Made by a program: the position numbers and the translations under genes. A stretch of 64,000 bases of DNA. Source: an uncultured Bacteroidota bacterium (lineage in GTDB: Bacteria > Bacteroidota > Bacteroidia > Flavobacteriales_F > PHOS-HE28). The notes beneath the pieces are model-generated. The model did no database searches, was not told where the DNA came from, and saw nothing but the letters and a program-made list of their open reading frames with translations. This document shows, piece after piece, positions 49,147 through 58,725 of the stretch (the stretch's first letter is position 1; each line of letters opens with the position of its first letter). The stretch is from the NCBI GenBank assembly GCA_902826215.1, contig CADEDY010000005.1, positions 105,397 through 169,396 of the forward strand, written 5' to 3'.

Positions 49147-52100
49147 ATGGTCGCCATGAGCCATATCCTCGGGCTAGTCCTCAGGCACTCCACTTCCCGG
49201 CGGAGCGTCACTTTGGCTGCGCTGGTGATCGTGTTCGGCGGAGCGCTTAAGGCTGCCGAGCCACCACGGAACGCCGCGCAGTTCGCCTTCTTGGAGAACA
49301 AGGGCCAGTTCCGCGACATGGCCCAGCAGCCCGTGCCACATATCCTTTTCCGCGCGGAGACGCCGGAACTGAAAGTGTGGGTCACTGAAGAGGGACTCAC
49401 CTACGCATTTACACGTTTCGAGAAGGGACGCAAAGGCGACCGGCGCCAACGCCACCGCGTGAGCCTGGAGAAAGGCCAGGCCATGAACCGCCCGAAAGCC
49501 ACCGTACACATGGCTTGGGCAAGCGTGGAATTGCTCGGTGCACGGATCGCTCGCGAGCACATTGTAAAGGAGGATCCCACCAGCGCGCGCTACAACTTCT
49601 TCTTGGATGATCCCAACGGGCCTGTGACGGATGTGCACGCTTTTACGAAGATCACCGTGCGTGATGTCTATCCTGGGATCGATTGGGTCCTGTACGGCGA
49701 TGACAAGGGCGGGTTCAAGTATGACTTCGTGGTGCATCCCGGAGCAGATGCATCATTGATCCGCATGGTCTTCGATGCGGAAAAGCCGGTAACAGCGGAT
49801 GAGCGCGGTGGTCTGGTGATACGGACCTCCATGGGCACCGTCCAGGAAGCGGCTCCGGTGAGCTATGTGCAGGGGAAAAGAACACCCATCGCCAACACGT
49901 TCACGGTGAAACCCATCGATGAGCATAGGACAGAAGTAGGCTTCGCGCTGCGCGGCATCGATCCGTTGAACACCCGGGTGATCGATCCGCAGATCACCTG
50001 GAACACGCTGATGGCCTGCGACCAGCTCGATGGTCCGTTCTCGATCTGCACCAACAGCAATGGCGATGTGATCACCACGGGCTACGAAGGCTGGGGCACT
50101 GGATTCCCGCTCGGCGTCGGTACCGGAAGCTATAGCGGTGCTTATGCGGTCGGATCGGTGGACGGCTTCTTCGGTTGCTTCTTGCGCGCCTTTTCCAGTG
50201 CTGGTGTGTTACTCTGGAGCACCGTGTACCAAGGGGCTTTTTTCGGGCAGGTGTATTGCGATGCGAACGACCGCATCCTGGCGGTGGGCCAGGGCGATAC
50301 CACGTTCGCCGTACAGGCTGGCATCGGCTCGTTCACCGGCGCGTACTACCAACCCACGCAGCCGAACAACGAGAACATGGACATGTGCATCGCGGCCTTC
50401 GCACCTGGCGGTGTGCGGGAATGGGCCACGTTCTTCGGTGGCCGGATGGCGCGCACGGTGACCACCGATCCGGCGGGGAATATCATCATCGTGGGCAATG
50501 TGGAGGCTTCGGACGTGGTGGTGCAAGCAGGTACCGGCGTGTTCACTGGCGCTTATTCTCAACCGACGTCGGCTGGTGCGTTGGAGATGTGCATCCTCGG
50601 CTTCTCGCCGAACGGAACAAAACTCTGGGCCACCTATTTCGGCGGAAATGGCGATGACGCGACCGGTCACATCACCACGCGCCCTGACGGCCGCCACTTC
50701 ATCGCTGCGAACACAGGATCGGGCAACCTGCCCATCATCGCCACCGGCGCTATGGCAGGAGCTTATGTGGATGCCACGTACGACAGCGAATACGACGGCG
50801 CGGTGATCGGGCTCGCCCCCAACGGTGCGCTGGAGTGGTGTACCTACTTCGGTGCCTCGAACGAGGATGTGATCATAGGGCTCGATACCGACCAGTCAGG
50901 CCGGATCATCATCGGTGGGCTCTCCGATTCTCCCGATCTACCGTTGTTGCCAGGCACGGGCAGCTTCACAGGGGCCTACTTCGATGATGTGATGCAGAAC
51001 CAGGACGCGTACATCGTTGGCTTCGAGCCTTCGGGAGCGCGCAGTTGGACCACCTTCTTCGGCCGCTGGCAGATCGAGGGTGGTGGACCCTCGTTCAATC
51101 CCACCCACCTTTCCACCGAGCAGCTCAACGTGGACAAGTGCGGGAACATCCTCTTCGCCATCAACACCGTTTCTGCGGACATGCCCATCGTCGATCCGGG
51201 TTGCGGCAGTAGCGTCGATCCGGTGCTCGATAACAACTACGGTTGGGAGGATGTGTTCCTCATGCGTTTCACCACCTCGGGGGCGCTCAACTATTCCACC
51301 TACATCGGCGGTGGTGGAGGGGAATTCCGGCCGCCGTTCACCATCGATCCGATAAGCAATGTGATCTTCCTCACGGCAGAGACCTACGACCAGGAGAGCA
51401 TCGGCGATTTCCAGTACATCAACCCCGGTGGCGGAGCGTACTTCGATGATCAACCGCCGTTGCCCTTGGGCGATGATGCGTTCATCATGAAACTGGTGCC
51501 TACCGCCTGTGAAACCTGCACAGCACTCACACTGGGCCTGCAGTTCAGTGAACTGGTTTGCAATGGCGATTGCGATGCCTCCGCTACAGTGAACTCGACC
51601 CAAGGCCAAGCACCGTTCACCTACACCTGGAGCAACGGACAGACCACGGCCACGGCGACCGGTCTTTGCGCCGGTATGCACAGTGTGACCGTTACCGATG
51701 CTGACGGACAGACCAGCACGCTCACCCTGGACCTGCCCGAGCCGCTGCCGATCGTGCTCGACATCTCCACCACGCCATCGCTCTGCGAAAGCGCGACCGG
51801 CACCGCCACGGTGAACTTCTCGATCTGGGACTCGGCCTACTACGACTATCAATGGGACAACGGTCAGCTCACCAGCACCGCGACCGGTCTGGCCGCAGGG
51901 GAATACCAGGTCAGCGTGACGGACACGTCCGGTTGTACCGCCACGGATACGGTGCAGATCACGGCGAGCAACGCACCCACGGCCAGCGTCATCGCGAGCC
52001 CGACCACTATCACTGCTGGAGAGACCGTGCAACTCGTCGCTCTTGGTGGCACTTCCTACCAATGGTCACCATCCACAGGCTTGAGCTGCTCAACGTGCGC

Positions 52101-52479
52101 CAACCCCATCGCCACACCTGCCGATACGACGGAGTATTGCGTCACCGCGTTCAATGCGAGTGGCTGCACCGATACAGCCTGTGTGCGTGTGGCGGTGCTA
52201 CGTGCGTGCGAGGTCTTCGTCCCGAATGCCTTCAGTCCGAACGCGAGCGGAAAGAACGATCGGCAATGCGTCTACGGCGATTGCATCAGCAGCATGGTCT
52301 TCCGCATCTATGATCGTTTGGGCAACTTGGTCTTCGAAACCACGGACCCGAAGGTCTGTTGGGACGGACTGCACAACGGAGAGCCGCTCAACCCTGGGGT
52401 GTTCGTGTACTTGTTGAATGCCACGCTCACGAGCGGGGAGACCGTGGAGAAGCAAGGCAACATCACCTTGGTGCGCTAG
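49147..52479 (+). CDS. T9SS type B cargo protein, DUF7948/SBBP-like, large
   Basis: The 1110-residue protein has an N-terminal signal (SVTLAALVIVFGGALKAA). It then has DUF7948-like sequence (FAFLENKGQFRD, IDWVLYGDDKGGFKYDFVVH), about eight SBBP-like repeats of the GSFTGAYYQPT...LWATYFGG type, and two or three Cys-containing SprB-like repeats (CNGDCDASATV, TWSNGQTTATATGLC). It ends in a gliding-motility-type type B sorting domain (FVPNAFSPNASGKNDR ... DCISSMVFRIYDRLG). I chose the ATG at 49147; ATG 49156 and GTG 49138 are close alternatives. It has a full paralog at 54389-57658. Confidence 0.85.
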   Translation: MVAMSHILGLVLRHSTSRRSVTLAALVIVFGGALKAAEPPRNAAQFAFLENKGQFRDMAQQPVPHILFRAETPELKVWVTEEGLTYAFTRFEKGRKGDRRQRHRVSLEKGQAMNRPKATVHMAWASVELLGARIAREHIVKEDPTSARYNFFLDDPNGPVTDVHAFTKITVRDVYPGIDWVLYGDDKGGFKYDFVVHPGADASLIRMVFDAEKPVTADERGGLVIRTSMGTVQEAAPVSYVQGKRTPIANTFTVKPIDEHRTEVGFALRGIDPLNTRVIDPQITWNTLMACDQLDGPFSICTNSNGDVITTGYEGWGTGFPLGVGTGSYSGAYAVGSVDGFFGCFLRAFSSAGVLLWSTVYQGAFFGQVYCDANDRILAVGQGDTTFAVQAGIGSFTGAYYQPTQPNNENMDMCIAAFAPGGVREWATFFGGRMARTVTTDPAGNIIIVGNVEASDVVVQAGTGVFTGAYSQPTSAGALEMCILGFSPNGTKLWATYFGGNGDDATGHITTRPDGRHFIAANTGSGNLPIIATGAMAGAYVDATYDSEYDGAVIGLAPNGALEWCTYFGASNEDVIIGLDTDQSGRIIIGGLSDSPDLPLLPGTGSFTGAYFDDVMQNQDAYIVGFEPSGARSWTTFFGRWQIEGGGPSFNPTHLSTEQLNVDKCGNILFAINTVSADMPIVDPGCGSSVDPVLDNNYGWEDVFLMRFTTSGALNYSTYIGGGGGEFRPPFTIDPISNVIFLTAETYDQESIGDFQYINPGGGAYFDDQPPLPLGDDAFIMKLVPTACETCTALTLGLQFSELVCNGDCDASATVNSTQGQAPFTYTWSNGQTTATATGLCAGMHSVTVTDADGQTSTLTLDLPEPLPIVLDISTTPSLCESATGTATVNFSIWDSAYYDYQWDNGQLTSTATGLAAGEYQVSVTDTSGCTATDTVQITASNAPTASVIASPTTITAGETVQLVALGGTSYQWSPSTGLSCSTCANPIATPADTTEYCVTAFNASGCTDTACVRVAVLRACEVFVPNAFSPNASGKNDRQCVYGDCISSMVFRIYDRLGNLVFETTDPKVCWDGLHNGEPLNPGVFVYLLNATLTSGETVEKQGNITLVR

Positions 52480-52621
52480 ACGGATGAGGCCCCGATCACA
52501 CCCTGCGGTTCGGCAGGACCGGGATCCAGCCATACGGATGCAGAACGGTTCGCCCAAGTGGTCACGTCTGTCGGTGAACGCACAGCGAACATGCTTTTCC
52601 GCAAAGCCGTGCAAGGCGAGC

Positions 52622-54271
52622 ATGCGTGTATCGCACTTCGCCATTCTAGTGCGTTGCTTCGGGATGATCCTGGCACTGCTGCCCTTCGCAGGTCACGCTA
52701 TCGTGATACCGGCAGCGAGCTGTTCCGCCGTGGATGTGCAAGCCGCCATCGACCAGGCCAGCGATGGCGATACGGTACAACTGCCGGCGTGTGCCAACGG
52801 GACCTGGACCACCGATGTGACCATACCCGCGACCAAGGGTATCGTCCTGCAAGGCATGGGCGCTGGTGTCACCGTGATCGCTACCGGTCACAAGCTCTGG
52901 GTGGATACCAGCCCGACCAACGCACCAGTGCGTATCACGGGCATCACCTTCCAGCGCACGGGCATCGGCATGCGCATACACATGTTGGGAACTGCGACCG
53001 ATTGGCGCATTGACCACAACACCTTTGATGACGCGGGTTTCTCCGGGGCATACACGATCGAGGTCGGTGTGAAGGGCAACGAGAACCTGGATAGTTACAA
53101 CTACGGGGTCATCGATCACAACGCGTTCATCAACCGCAACAACGGCACCTCGGTGCATGTGAGCTGGGTGCGCTGGGGCGATGTGCAGTACGATCAAGTG
53201 GCCAGCGGCGATTGGGTATGGAGCCGACCAGCGGAACGCGGCACGCAGCGGATGGTATACATCGAGGACAACACCTTCTCGGGCAGCCCGGGCGGCGCAG
53301 CCTCACAAGTGGTGGACACGCAGTATGGCGGCCAGGTAGTGGTGCGCTACAACGCCATACACAACCCGTGGATCAGCACGCACAGCGGATGCACGAACAA
53401 TGGGCGACACACGCCATGGACAGAGATCTACCGCAACACCTTCACGGAGGATGGTGGCCGGTACACCGGAAATGCGATGGAACTGCGCAGTTGCAGTGGG
53501 GTGGTCTGGGGCAATACCTCGACCACTGACCTTGTGAACTTCAATATCGGTGTGGACCACGAGCGCAGTTGGCGCACCGACTGTGGAGGAGCCTATGGTG
53601 GGCAAGCGGATGGAACCCGCCCCTTTGACGAAAACGTGGGCCCACATGGCTATCGAGCGCTGGGCCAGCCGGGCTGGGGGCCGCCGCAGAACGGCACCAT
53701 GAGCGACGCGACCTTCGCAGGTGTTTTCGCTTGGGATAATCTCAACAACGGGGTGCTTTCAGACCTTTTCATCGCCAACAACGATGGCTACAGCAGCGAG
53801 CACATGCAGTTCGGCCGGGAGCTGTTCAACCAAGCGCATGTCACCACGGGCCCGTTGGCCGCCCGCCCGCTGACCTGCAGCGTGGGGCCGCCGCGCAGCG
53901 TGTACATCAGCACCGACGAGAACCCGCAGGGACCGGTGGTGTATGTCGCATCTGCAGCGGATGTGTGGTCGAAACAATGGGAACCCTTCTGCTATCCGCA
54001 TCCGTTGGTGAGCGGTGCACCGTGCGATCTCACCACGGATATGGTAGCTATCCAACCACGGTCGAACACTAAGATCATGGCCGTGCCGAATCCTTTCTCG
54101 GAGGAACTGGAACTCATAGGCGTTCAGCCGACCGAACCGGTACGGCTACTGAATGCCACTGGGGCGGTGTTGTATGAAGGCCCTGCGCAACACATCGATC
54201 CCCGAAGCTTGATACCGGGTGTCCATATGGTGCATGTCCAAGGGGCGGTCTTGCGTATCGTGAAGCTGTAG
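52622..54271 (+). CDS. T9SS type A cargo protein with parallel beta-helix (pectate-lyase-like fold)
   Basis: The 549-residue protein has a signal peptide (FGMILALLPFAGHAIVIPA). A right-handed parallel beta-helix follows (residues ~30-430), with the AAIDQASDGDTVQLPACANGTW start and many N-x-F or V-x-N turns such as RIDHNTFDD and YIEDNTFSG. A short C-terminal type A sorting domain ends it (AVPNPFSEELELIG). The helix fold is shared by pectate lyases and other glycan-acting enzymes, but I see no clear catalytic residues. It lies between two type B paralogs. Confidence 0.82.
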   Translation: MRVSHFAILVRCFGMILALLPFAGHAIVIPAASCSAVDVQAAIDQASDGDTVQLPACANGTWTTDVTIPATKGIVLQGMGAGVTVIATGHKLWVDTSPTNAPVRITGITFQRTGIGMRIHMLGTATDWRIDHNTFDDAGFSGAYTIEVGVKGNENLDSYNYGVIDHNAFINRNNGTSVHVSWVRWGDVQYDQVASGDWVWSRPAERGTQRMVYIEDNTFSGSPGGAASQVVDTQYGGQVVVRYNAIHNPWISTHSGCTNNGRHTPWTEIYRNTFTEDGGRYTGNAMELRSCSGVVWGNTSTTDLVNFNIGVDHERSWRTDCGGAYGGQADGTRPFDENVGPHGYRALGQPGWGPPQNGTMSDATFAGVFAWDNLNNGVLSDLFIANNDGYSSEHMQFGRELFNQAHVTTGPLAARPLTCSVGPPRSVYISTDENPQGPVVYVASAADVWSKQWEPFCYPHPLVSGAPCDLTTDMVAIQPRSNTKIMAVPNPFSEELELIGVQPTEPVRLLNATGAVLYEGPAQHIDPRSLIPGVHMVHVQGAVLRIVKL

Positions 54272-54351
54272 TCGGGTCATACTTCTGCTGGTGGATCAGC
54301 GGGTCGACCCAACCATCCCCCCTTTTTTCGGGTTAGCCTAGTGGAACGAAG

Positions 54352-54359
54352 GACCTTTG
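54352..54359 (+). promoter_or_regulatory. Candidate -7 element for the second type B T9SS gene
   Basis: GACCTTTG (7 of 8 with TAnnTTTG) lies 29 nt upstream of the ATG at 54389. There is no Crp-type site 44 bp upstream, unlike the four redox promoters. A GGGTCGACCC palindrome is at 54301-54310. Confidence 0.35.
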
Positions 54360-54388
54360 TGCTACCTCCTCCTTGTGCCTGACCCCCG

Positions 54389-57300
54389 ATGATCACCCTG
54401 CGCCAGACCCTTCAAACTATCGGATCACTTGTTGCGTCCGCGCTCTTCGCCGGGAATGCCCCTAGTGCGAGCATGCCGCGCTTCGAGCCCAACCGCGGTC
54501 AGTTCACCACGGTCACCGGTGAAGCCGCGCCCTTCATCCTGCTGAAGGCGGAAGGCAAGGGCTTGAGCACTTACCTCACCACCACCGGGCTGAGCTACGT
54601 CTTCACCAAGCGCGTCACCGAGTCACAGGAAGAAAAGCGGAAGGCTGGGCCCAAGCAGCGGCCGTTCTATCGAACCAAGCCGAAAGAAGTGACCGCTGAA
54701 ATGGCCTGGGCGCACATGGGCTTGGAAGGCGCTGACATCCGCGCGGAGAACATCGTGCTGGAGGAGGAGGGCACCGCGCGTTACGACTACTTCCTCAAAC
54801 ATTGTCCGCAAGGCATCACGGGTCTGCATCGATACGGTAGGGCCATCGTGCGTGAAGTCTATCCGGGCATCGATTGGGTGTTGTACACCAATGAGCAAGG
54901 GTTGAAGTACGACTTCATTGTGCACCCCAACGGCGACCCGAACGACATCCGCTTCGTGTACCACAGCGAGCAACCCGTATCGCCGACGGCTGACGGTGGC
55001 ATCTCCATCCCCACCGGAATGGGTACGCTCACCGAACATGCACCGGTCAGCTATTGGAAGGAGAGTGGCGACCTGGTCCAAAGCGGATTTCATCTGACGA
55101 CCTTGGACAAGCACCGGGTACGCATACGATTCGAACTGCCCGGGCAGCGCGTGTCGGGCGCTACGTTGGTGATCGATCCGCAGCTCACCTGGGCCACCTT
55201 CACCCATACCGATCAGCTCGATGGTCCCATGACCGTGAAGACCAAGAGCAATGGTGATGTGATCGTGGCAGGTTACGGTGGCGGCGGCTTCGGATTCCCG
55301 GTGCCCTTCGATACGCTCACGTTCAATGGTGCCTTCACCGATGTGGTCTTCGGTGGTTTTCTTCAGGCGTTCAACAACACCGGTGTGTTACTCTGGTCAA
55401 CGCTCTATAGTGGCATCGATCTGCCATTGCAGTTGCACGTGGATGCCAACGACCGCATCCTGCTGGCCGGTACCGCATTGGCGGATTTCGTTACGCAGCC
55501 GGGCATCGGCAGTTTTGCTGGTGCCTACTATAGCAATACCTATGGTGGCGGTGTGTTCGAGTCCGACGCCATGGTCGTGGGTTTCACACCGGGTGGGCAA
55601 CGCGAATGGGCGACCTTCCTCGGCGGTGCGCACATCTCTGGGATCACCAGCGATGCCACAGGCCGGATCTTCATGGCGGGCTCCACGGACGATGGGGTGA
55701 TGCTCGATCAGCCCGGTACTGGATCGTTCGCCGGAGCGTACTACCTGCCTACGGCCGATAGCCAGACGTATCTGCTCGGCCTATCGGCCAACGGCGCCCT
55801 GCAGTGGGCGTCGGGTTTCCCCACCATGATGTTCCGGAACAAGAGCGTGGCTACGACAGCTGCCGGTCAGTTCGTTATGGCAGGAGGATCCGGCAGCGGG
55901 GCACCTGTAGTGGCTACGGGGCCGTTCAGTGGTGCTGCACAGAATGCCGTCGAGGGTTTTGATGATGGCTATGTCGCCGTCTTCAGTAGTGCCGGTGTGC
56001 AACAATGGGGTACCTATTTCGAACTTGGTGGATCGCCTAACGTGCACGGGCTTGCTGTTGGAACGGACGGCCGACTGGTCGTTCAAGCCACCCATTCGCC
56101 GGATGCCTTCACACCGCTCGCTACGGGTGTGTTCGCCGGTGCTTACCAGAGCAGTGTTACCGGAGAGGGAGATGCTTGCCTCATCGGATTCAACACGGCG
56201 GGCACACTGCAATGGCGGACCCAATTGGGCGGTACCGGAACGGAGCAATGCAGCACCGAACAGCAACTGGCCATGGACGCCTGTGGGAATATCTACACCA
56301 CGTACGAAGCGCTCGGCTTCGGTGTGTCGCCGAACGTGCCCTTGTTGAGCGGCGGTTGCAACAGCACCTTCGATGGCGTGTACGGCGATGGTGATCCAGC
56401 GAATTCCTACGGCGGTGATATGGTCTTGATGCGCTTCACCCCCAATGGAGCCCTCACCTGGTCCACGTTCCACAGCGGCCCATGGGACGATCATCGCTCG
56501 GCCATGACCGTGACCGCTCAAGGTGATCTCTATGCCGTTGGCGAGTCACAAGGTGGTGGCTTCACCACGCTCGATCCCGGTAACGGTGCCTTCTTCATGG
56601 ATGACGCTACTGCATCTTCGGATGATTCGTTCATCCTGCACTATTCACCGACCGACTGCGAATCAGCGGGCTGCGCGCCGTTCTACGCTACAGCGGTGAA
56701 CACGGCGTTGGCTTGTGGTGGCGATTGCTCGGCCACGGCAACGTCATCAGGGGTCAATGGTGTGGCGCCGTATACTTTCCTATGGGACAACGGCCAATCC
56801 ACCGCTACCGCCACGGGCTTGTGCGCAGGGGAACACAGCGTCACCGTCACCGACGCGAACGGTCTTGTCGAGACCGTGTCGATCGTAGTTACGGCTCCAT
56901 CAGCCTTGGAAGCCGTGATCGGTTCCAGTGCGAGCGCATGCAACGCCGTTACGGGCACCTTGTTCTTGGAGTCCATCACGGGTGGCGTACCGGACTTCAA
57001 CATGCCTTTTGGATACAGCCTCGCATGGAGCAACGGCGTTCTGGACGATGATACGCTGACGAGTATCGCTCCTGGCGAGTATGCCCTGATCGTGACCGAT
57101 GCCAACGGATGCGCCGATACCGCAACCGTTGCCGTGGCCCAAGTGAGCCAGCCCATGGCCCAGGTGACGGCATTGGATACCGTGCTCACCGGCGGTGAAA
57201 GCACGACCCTCTTCGCCAGCGGTGGCGGCACCTACCTGTGGTCACCTGCGACCGGTCTTAGTTGCACCACGTGTCAATCTCCCACCGCATCACCGACTGA

Positions 57301-57658
57301 TACCACCGTCTACTGCGTGGTGGTCACCGATGCCAACCAATGCACCGACACGGCCTGTGTGCGCATCCTCACCGAGAAGCCCTGTGGAGCGGTATTCGTG
57401 CCCACGGCCTTCAGCCCCAACGCCAGTGGCAAGAATGACCAACAATGTGTGTACGGCGATTGCATCACCACCATGGCTTTCTCCATTTACGATCGCTGGG
57501 GGAAACTGGTCTTTGAAAGTAGCGATCCGAAGACCTGCTGGGATGGCACCTACGAAGGCAAGGCGCTGAACCCTGCGGTATTCGTGTACCGACTGACCGC
57601 GACGTTGACCAATGGGGATGTCGTGGAGCAAAGTGGGAACATCACCCTGGTCCGATGA
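54389..57658 (+). CDS. T9SS type B cargo protein, DUF7948/SBBP-like, paralog of 49147-52479
   Basis: The 1089-residue protein has the same architecture as the upstream paralog: a signal sequence, a DUF7948-like N-terminus (FEPNRGQFTTVTGEAAPF, IDWVLYTNEQGLKYDFIVH), SBBP-like repeats, SprB-like Cys repeats (CGGDCSATATSSGVNG, LWDNGQSTATATGLC) and a type B domain. The last ~90 residues match the paralog closely (FVPTAFSPNASGKNDQ, DCITTMAFSIYDRWG). Its stop is 26 nt before the PorP/SprF gene, the usual linkage of type B cargo with its partner. Confidence 0.85.
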   Translation: MITLRQTLQTIGSLVASALFAGNAPSASMPRFEPNRGQFTTVTGEAAPFILLKAEGKGLSTYLTTTGLSYVFTKRVTESQEEKRKAGPKQRPFYRTKPKEVTAEMAWAHMGLEGADIRAENIVLEEEGTARYDYFLKHCPQGITGLHRYGRAIVREVYPGIDWVLYTNEQGLKYDFIVHPNGDPNDIRFVYHSEQPVSPTADGGISIPTGMGTLTEHAPVSYWKESGDLVQSGFHLTTLDKHRVRIRFELPGQRVSGATLVIDPQLTWATFTHTDQLDGPMTVKTKSNGDVIVAGYGGGGFGFPVPFDTLTFNGAFTDVVFGGFLQAFNNTGVLLWSTLYSGIDLPLQLHVDANDRILLAGTALADFVTQPGIGSFAGAYYSNTYGGGVFESDAMVVGFTPGGQREWATFLGGAHISGITSDATGRIFMAGSTDDGVMLDQPGTGSFAGAYYLPTADSQTYLLGLSANGALQWASGFPTMMFRNKSVATTAAGQFVMAGGSGSGAPVVATGPFSGAAQNAVEGFDDGYVAVFSSAGVQQWGTYFELGGSPNVHGLAVGTDGRLVVQATHSPDAFTPLATGVFAGAYQSSVTGEGDACLIGFNTAGTLQWRTQLGGTGTEQCSTEQQLAMDACGNIYTTYEALGFGVSPNVPLLSGGCNSTFDGVYGDGDPANSYGGDMVLMRFTPNGALTWSTFHSGPWDDHRSAMTVTAQGDLYAVGESQGGGFTTLDPGNGAFFMDDATASSDDSFILHYSPTDCESAGCAPFYATAVNTALACGGDCSATATSSGVNGVAPYTFLWDNGQSTATATGLCAGEHSVTVTDANGLVETVSIVVTAPSALEAVIGSSASACNAVTGTLFLESITGGVPDFNMPFGYSLAWSNGVLDDDTLTSIAPGEYALIVTDANGCADTATVAVAQVSQPMAQVTALDTVLTGGESTTLFASGGGTYLWSPATGLSCTTCQSPTASPTDTTVYCVVVTDANQCTDTACVRILTEKPCGAVFVPTAFSPNASGKNDQQCVYGDCITTMAFSIYDRWGKLVFESSDPKTCWDGTYEGKALNPAVFVYRLTATLTNGDVVEQSGNITLVR

Positions 57659-57684
57659 AAAATCTCAATACCTGAACGAAGCCG

Positions 57685-58725
57685 ATGAAGCCCGTACTAA
57701 GGATCACGCAACTGCTTCTGGTGTTCATCCCGATCCGGGGAATGGCCCAAGACATCCACTTCACGCAGTACCAGATGCAGCCCCTGCTGCAAAGCCCGGC
57801 CATGGCGGGGATAGGCCATGACCTGCGTGCCGTACTGCAGCACCGCAACCAATGGGCCAGTGTGACCACCCCGTTCACCACCACTGCATTCAGCTACGAC
57901 ATGCAGATGAAGCAGAAGCGGGGCAAGGCGGGATACCTCGCGGTCGGGGTCAATTTCTTCAGTGACAAAGCAGGTGACGCCAAGTTGAAGTCCTCGCAAG
58001 GCGGGTTGAGCCTGGCCTACCACATCAAGACCGGCCAGAACAGTACCATCGGTGCTGGTCTATTCGGTGGCTTCGGCCAGCGCAGCATCGATCCCAGTGG
58101 ACTGCAGTGGGGCGAGCAGTATGACGGGAGCGCGTACAATTCAGCCCTTCCCAACGGCGAATCGCTTGCGGCCGGATCGTTCACCTTCGTCGATCTCGGT
58201 CTTGGTGGAACCTGGCACTACAACAGTTCGGCCGGGTCGAACGATGTGGTCGCGAACCAGAGCACACAGGCCACCATCGGTTTCGGCTACTTCCACGTTA
58301 CGCGCCCCACCTACACCTTCCTTGGAGCCGAGGAGCAGCTCTACGCGAAGATGGTCCTGCATGGCAACGCACGGTTTTCGCTGGGGGAGGGTAACTCAGC
58401 GATCGTTCCGAGCTTCCAGTACACGAAGCAGGGTCCGTCATCGGAGCTGATGCTGGGCGCTATGTTCCGCTACGTGCTCACCCCGACATCGAAGGTCACG
58501 GGTATCAACAAGGGTTCCGCTCTTTCGTTGGGTCCGGTGATACGTGCCAAAGACGCCATCGCGATCGCTGCGATGTTGGAGCAGGGCCGGTTCGCGTTCG
58601 GGCTTAGCTACGATCTGAACACTTCGGGCTTGAAGCAAGCGAGCAATGGTCTGGGCGCCTTTGAATTGGCGATCCGCTTCGTGAACCCGAACCCGTTCAC
58701 CAACAAGGCGAAATCGCGTGATTGA
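57685..58725 (+). CDS. PorP/SprF family type IX secretion system membrane protein
   Basis: The 346-residue outer-membrane barrel has a signal peptide (ITQLLLVFIPIRGMAQ) and the PorP/SprF hallmark DIHFTQYQMQPLLQSPAMAG. A strand-rich body ends in a C-terminal segment (LAIRFVNPNPF). PorP/SprF proteins attach type B sorting-domain cargo such as SprB to the surface. It overlaps the following OmpA/PD40 gene by 8 nt. Confidence 0.92.
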   Translation: MKPVLRITQLLLVFIPIRGMAQDIHFTQYQMQPLLQSPAMAGIGHDLRAVLQHRNQWASVTTPFTTTAFSYDMQMKQKRGKAGYLAVGVNFFSDKAGDAKLKSSQGGLSLAYHIKTGQNSTIGAGLFGGFGQRSIDPSGLQWGEQYDGSAYNSALPNGESLAAGSFTFVDLGLGGTWHYNSSAGSNDVVANQSTQATIGFGYFHVTRPTYTFLGAEEQLYAKMVLHGNARFSLGEGNSAIVPSFQYTKQGPSSELMLGAMFRYVLTPTSKVTGINKGSALSLGPVIRAKDAIAIAAMLEQGRFAFGLSYDLNTSGLKQASNGLGAFELAIRFVNPNPFTNKAKSRD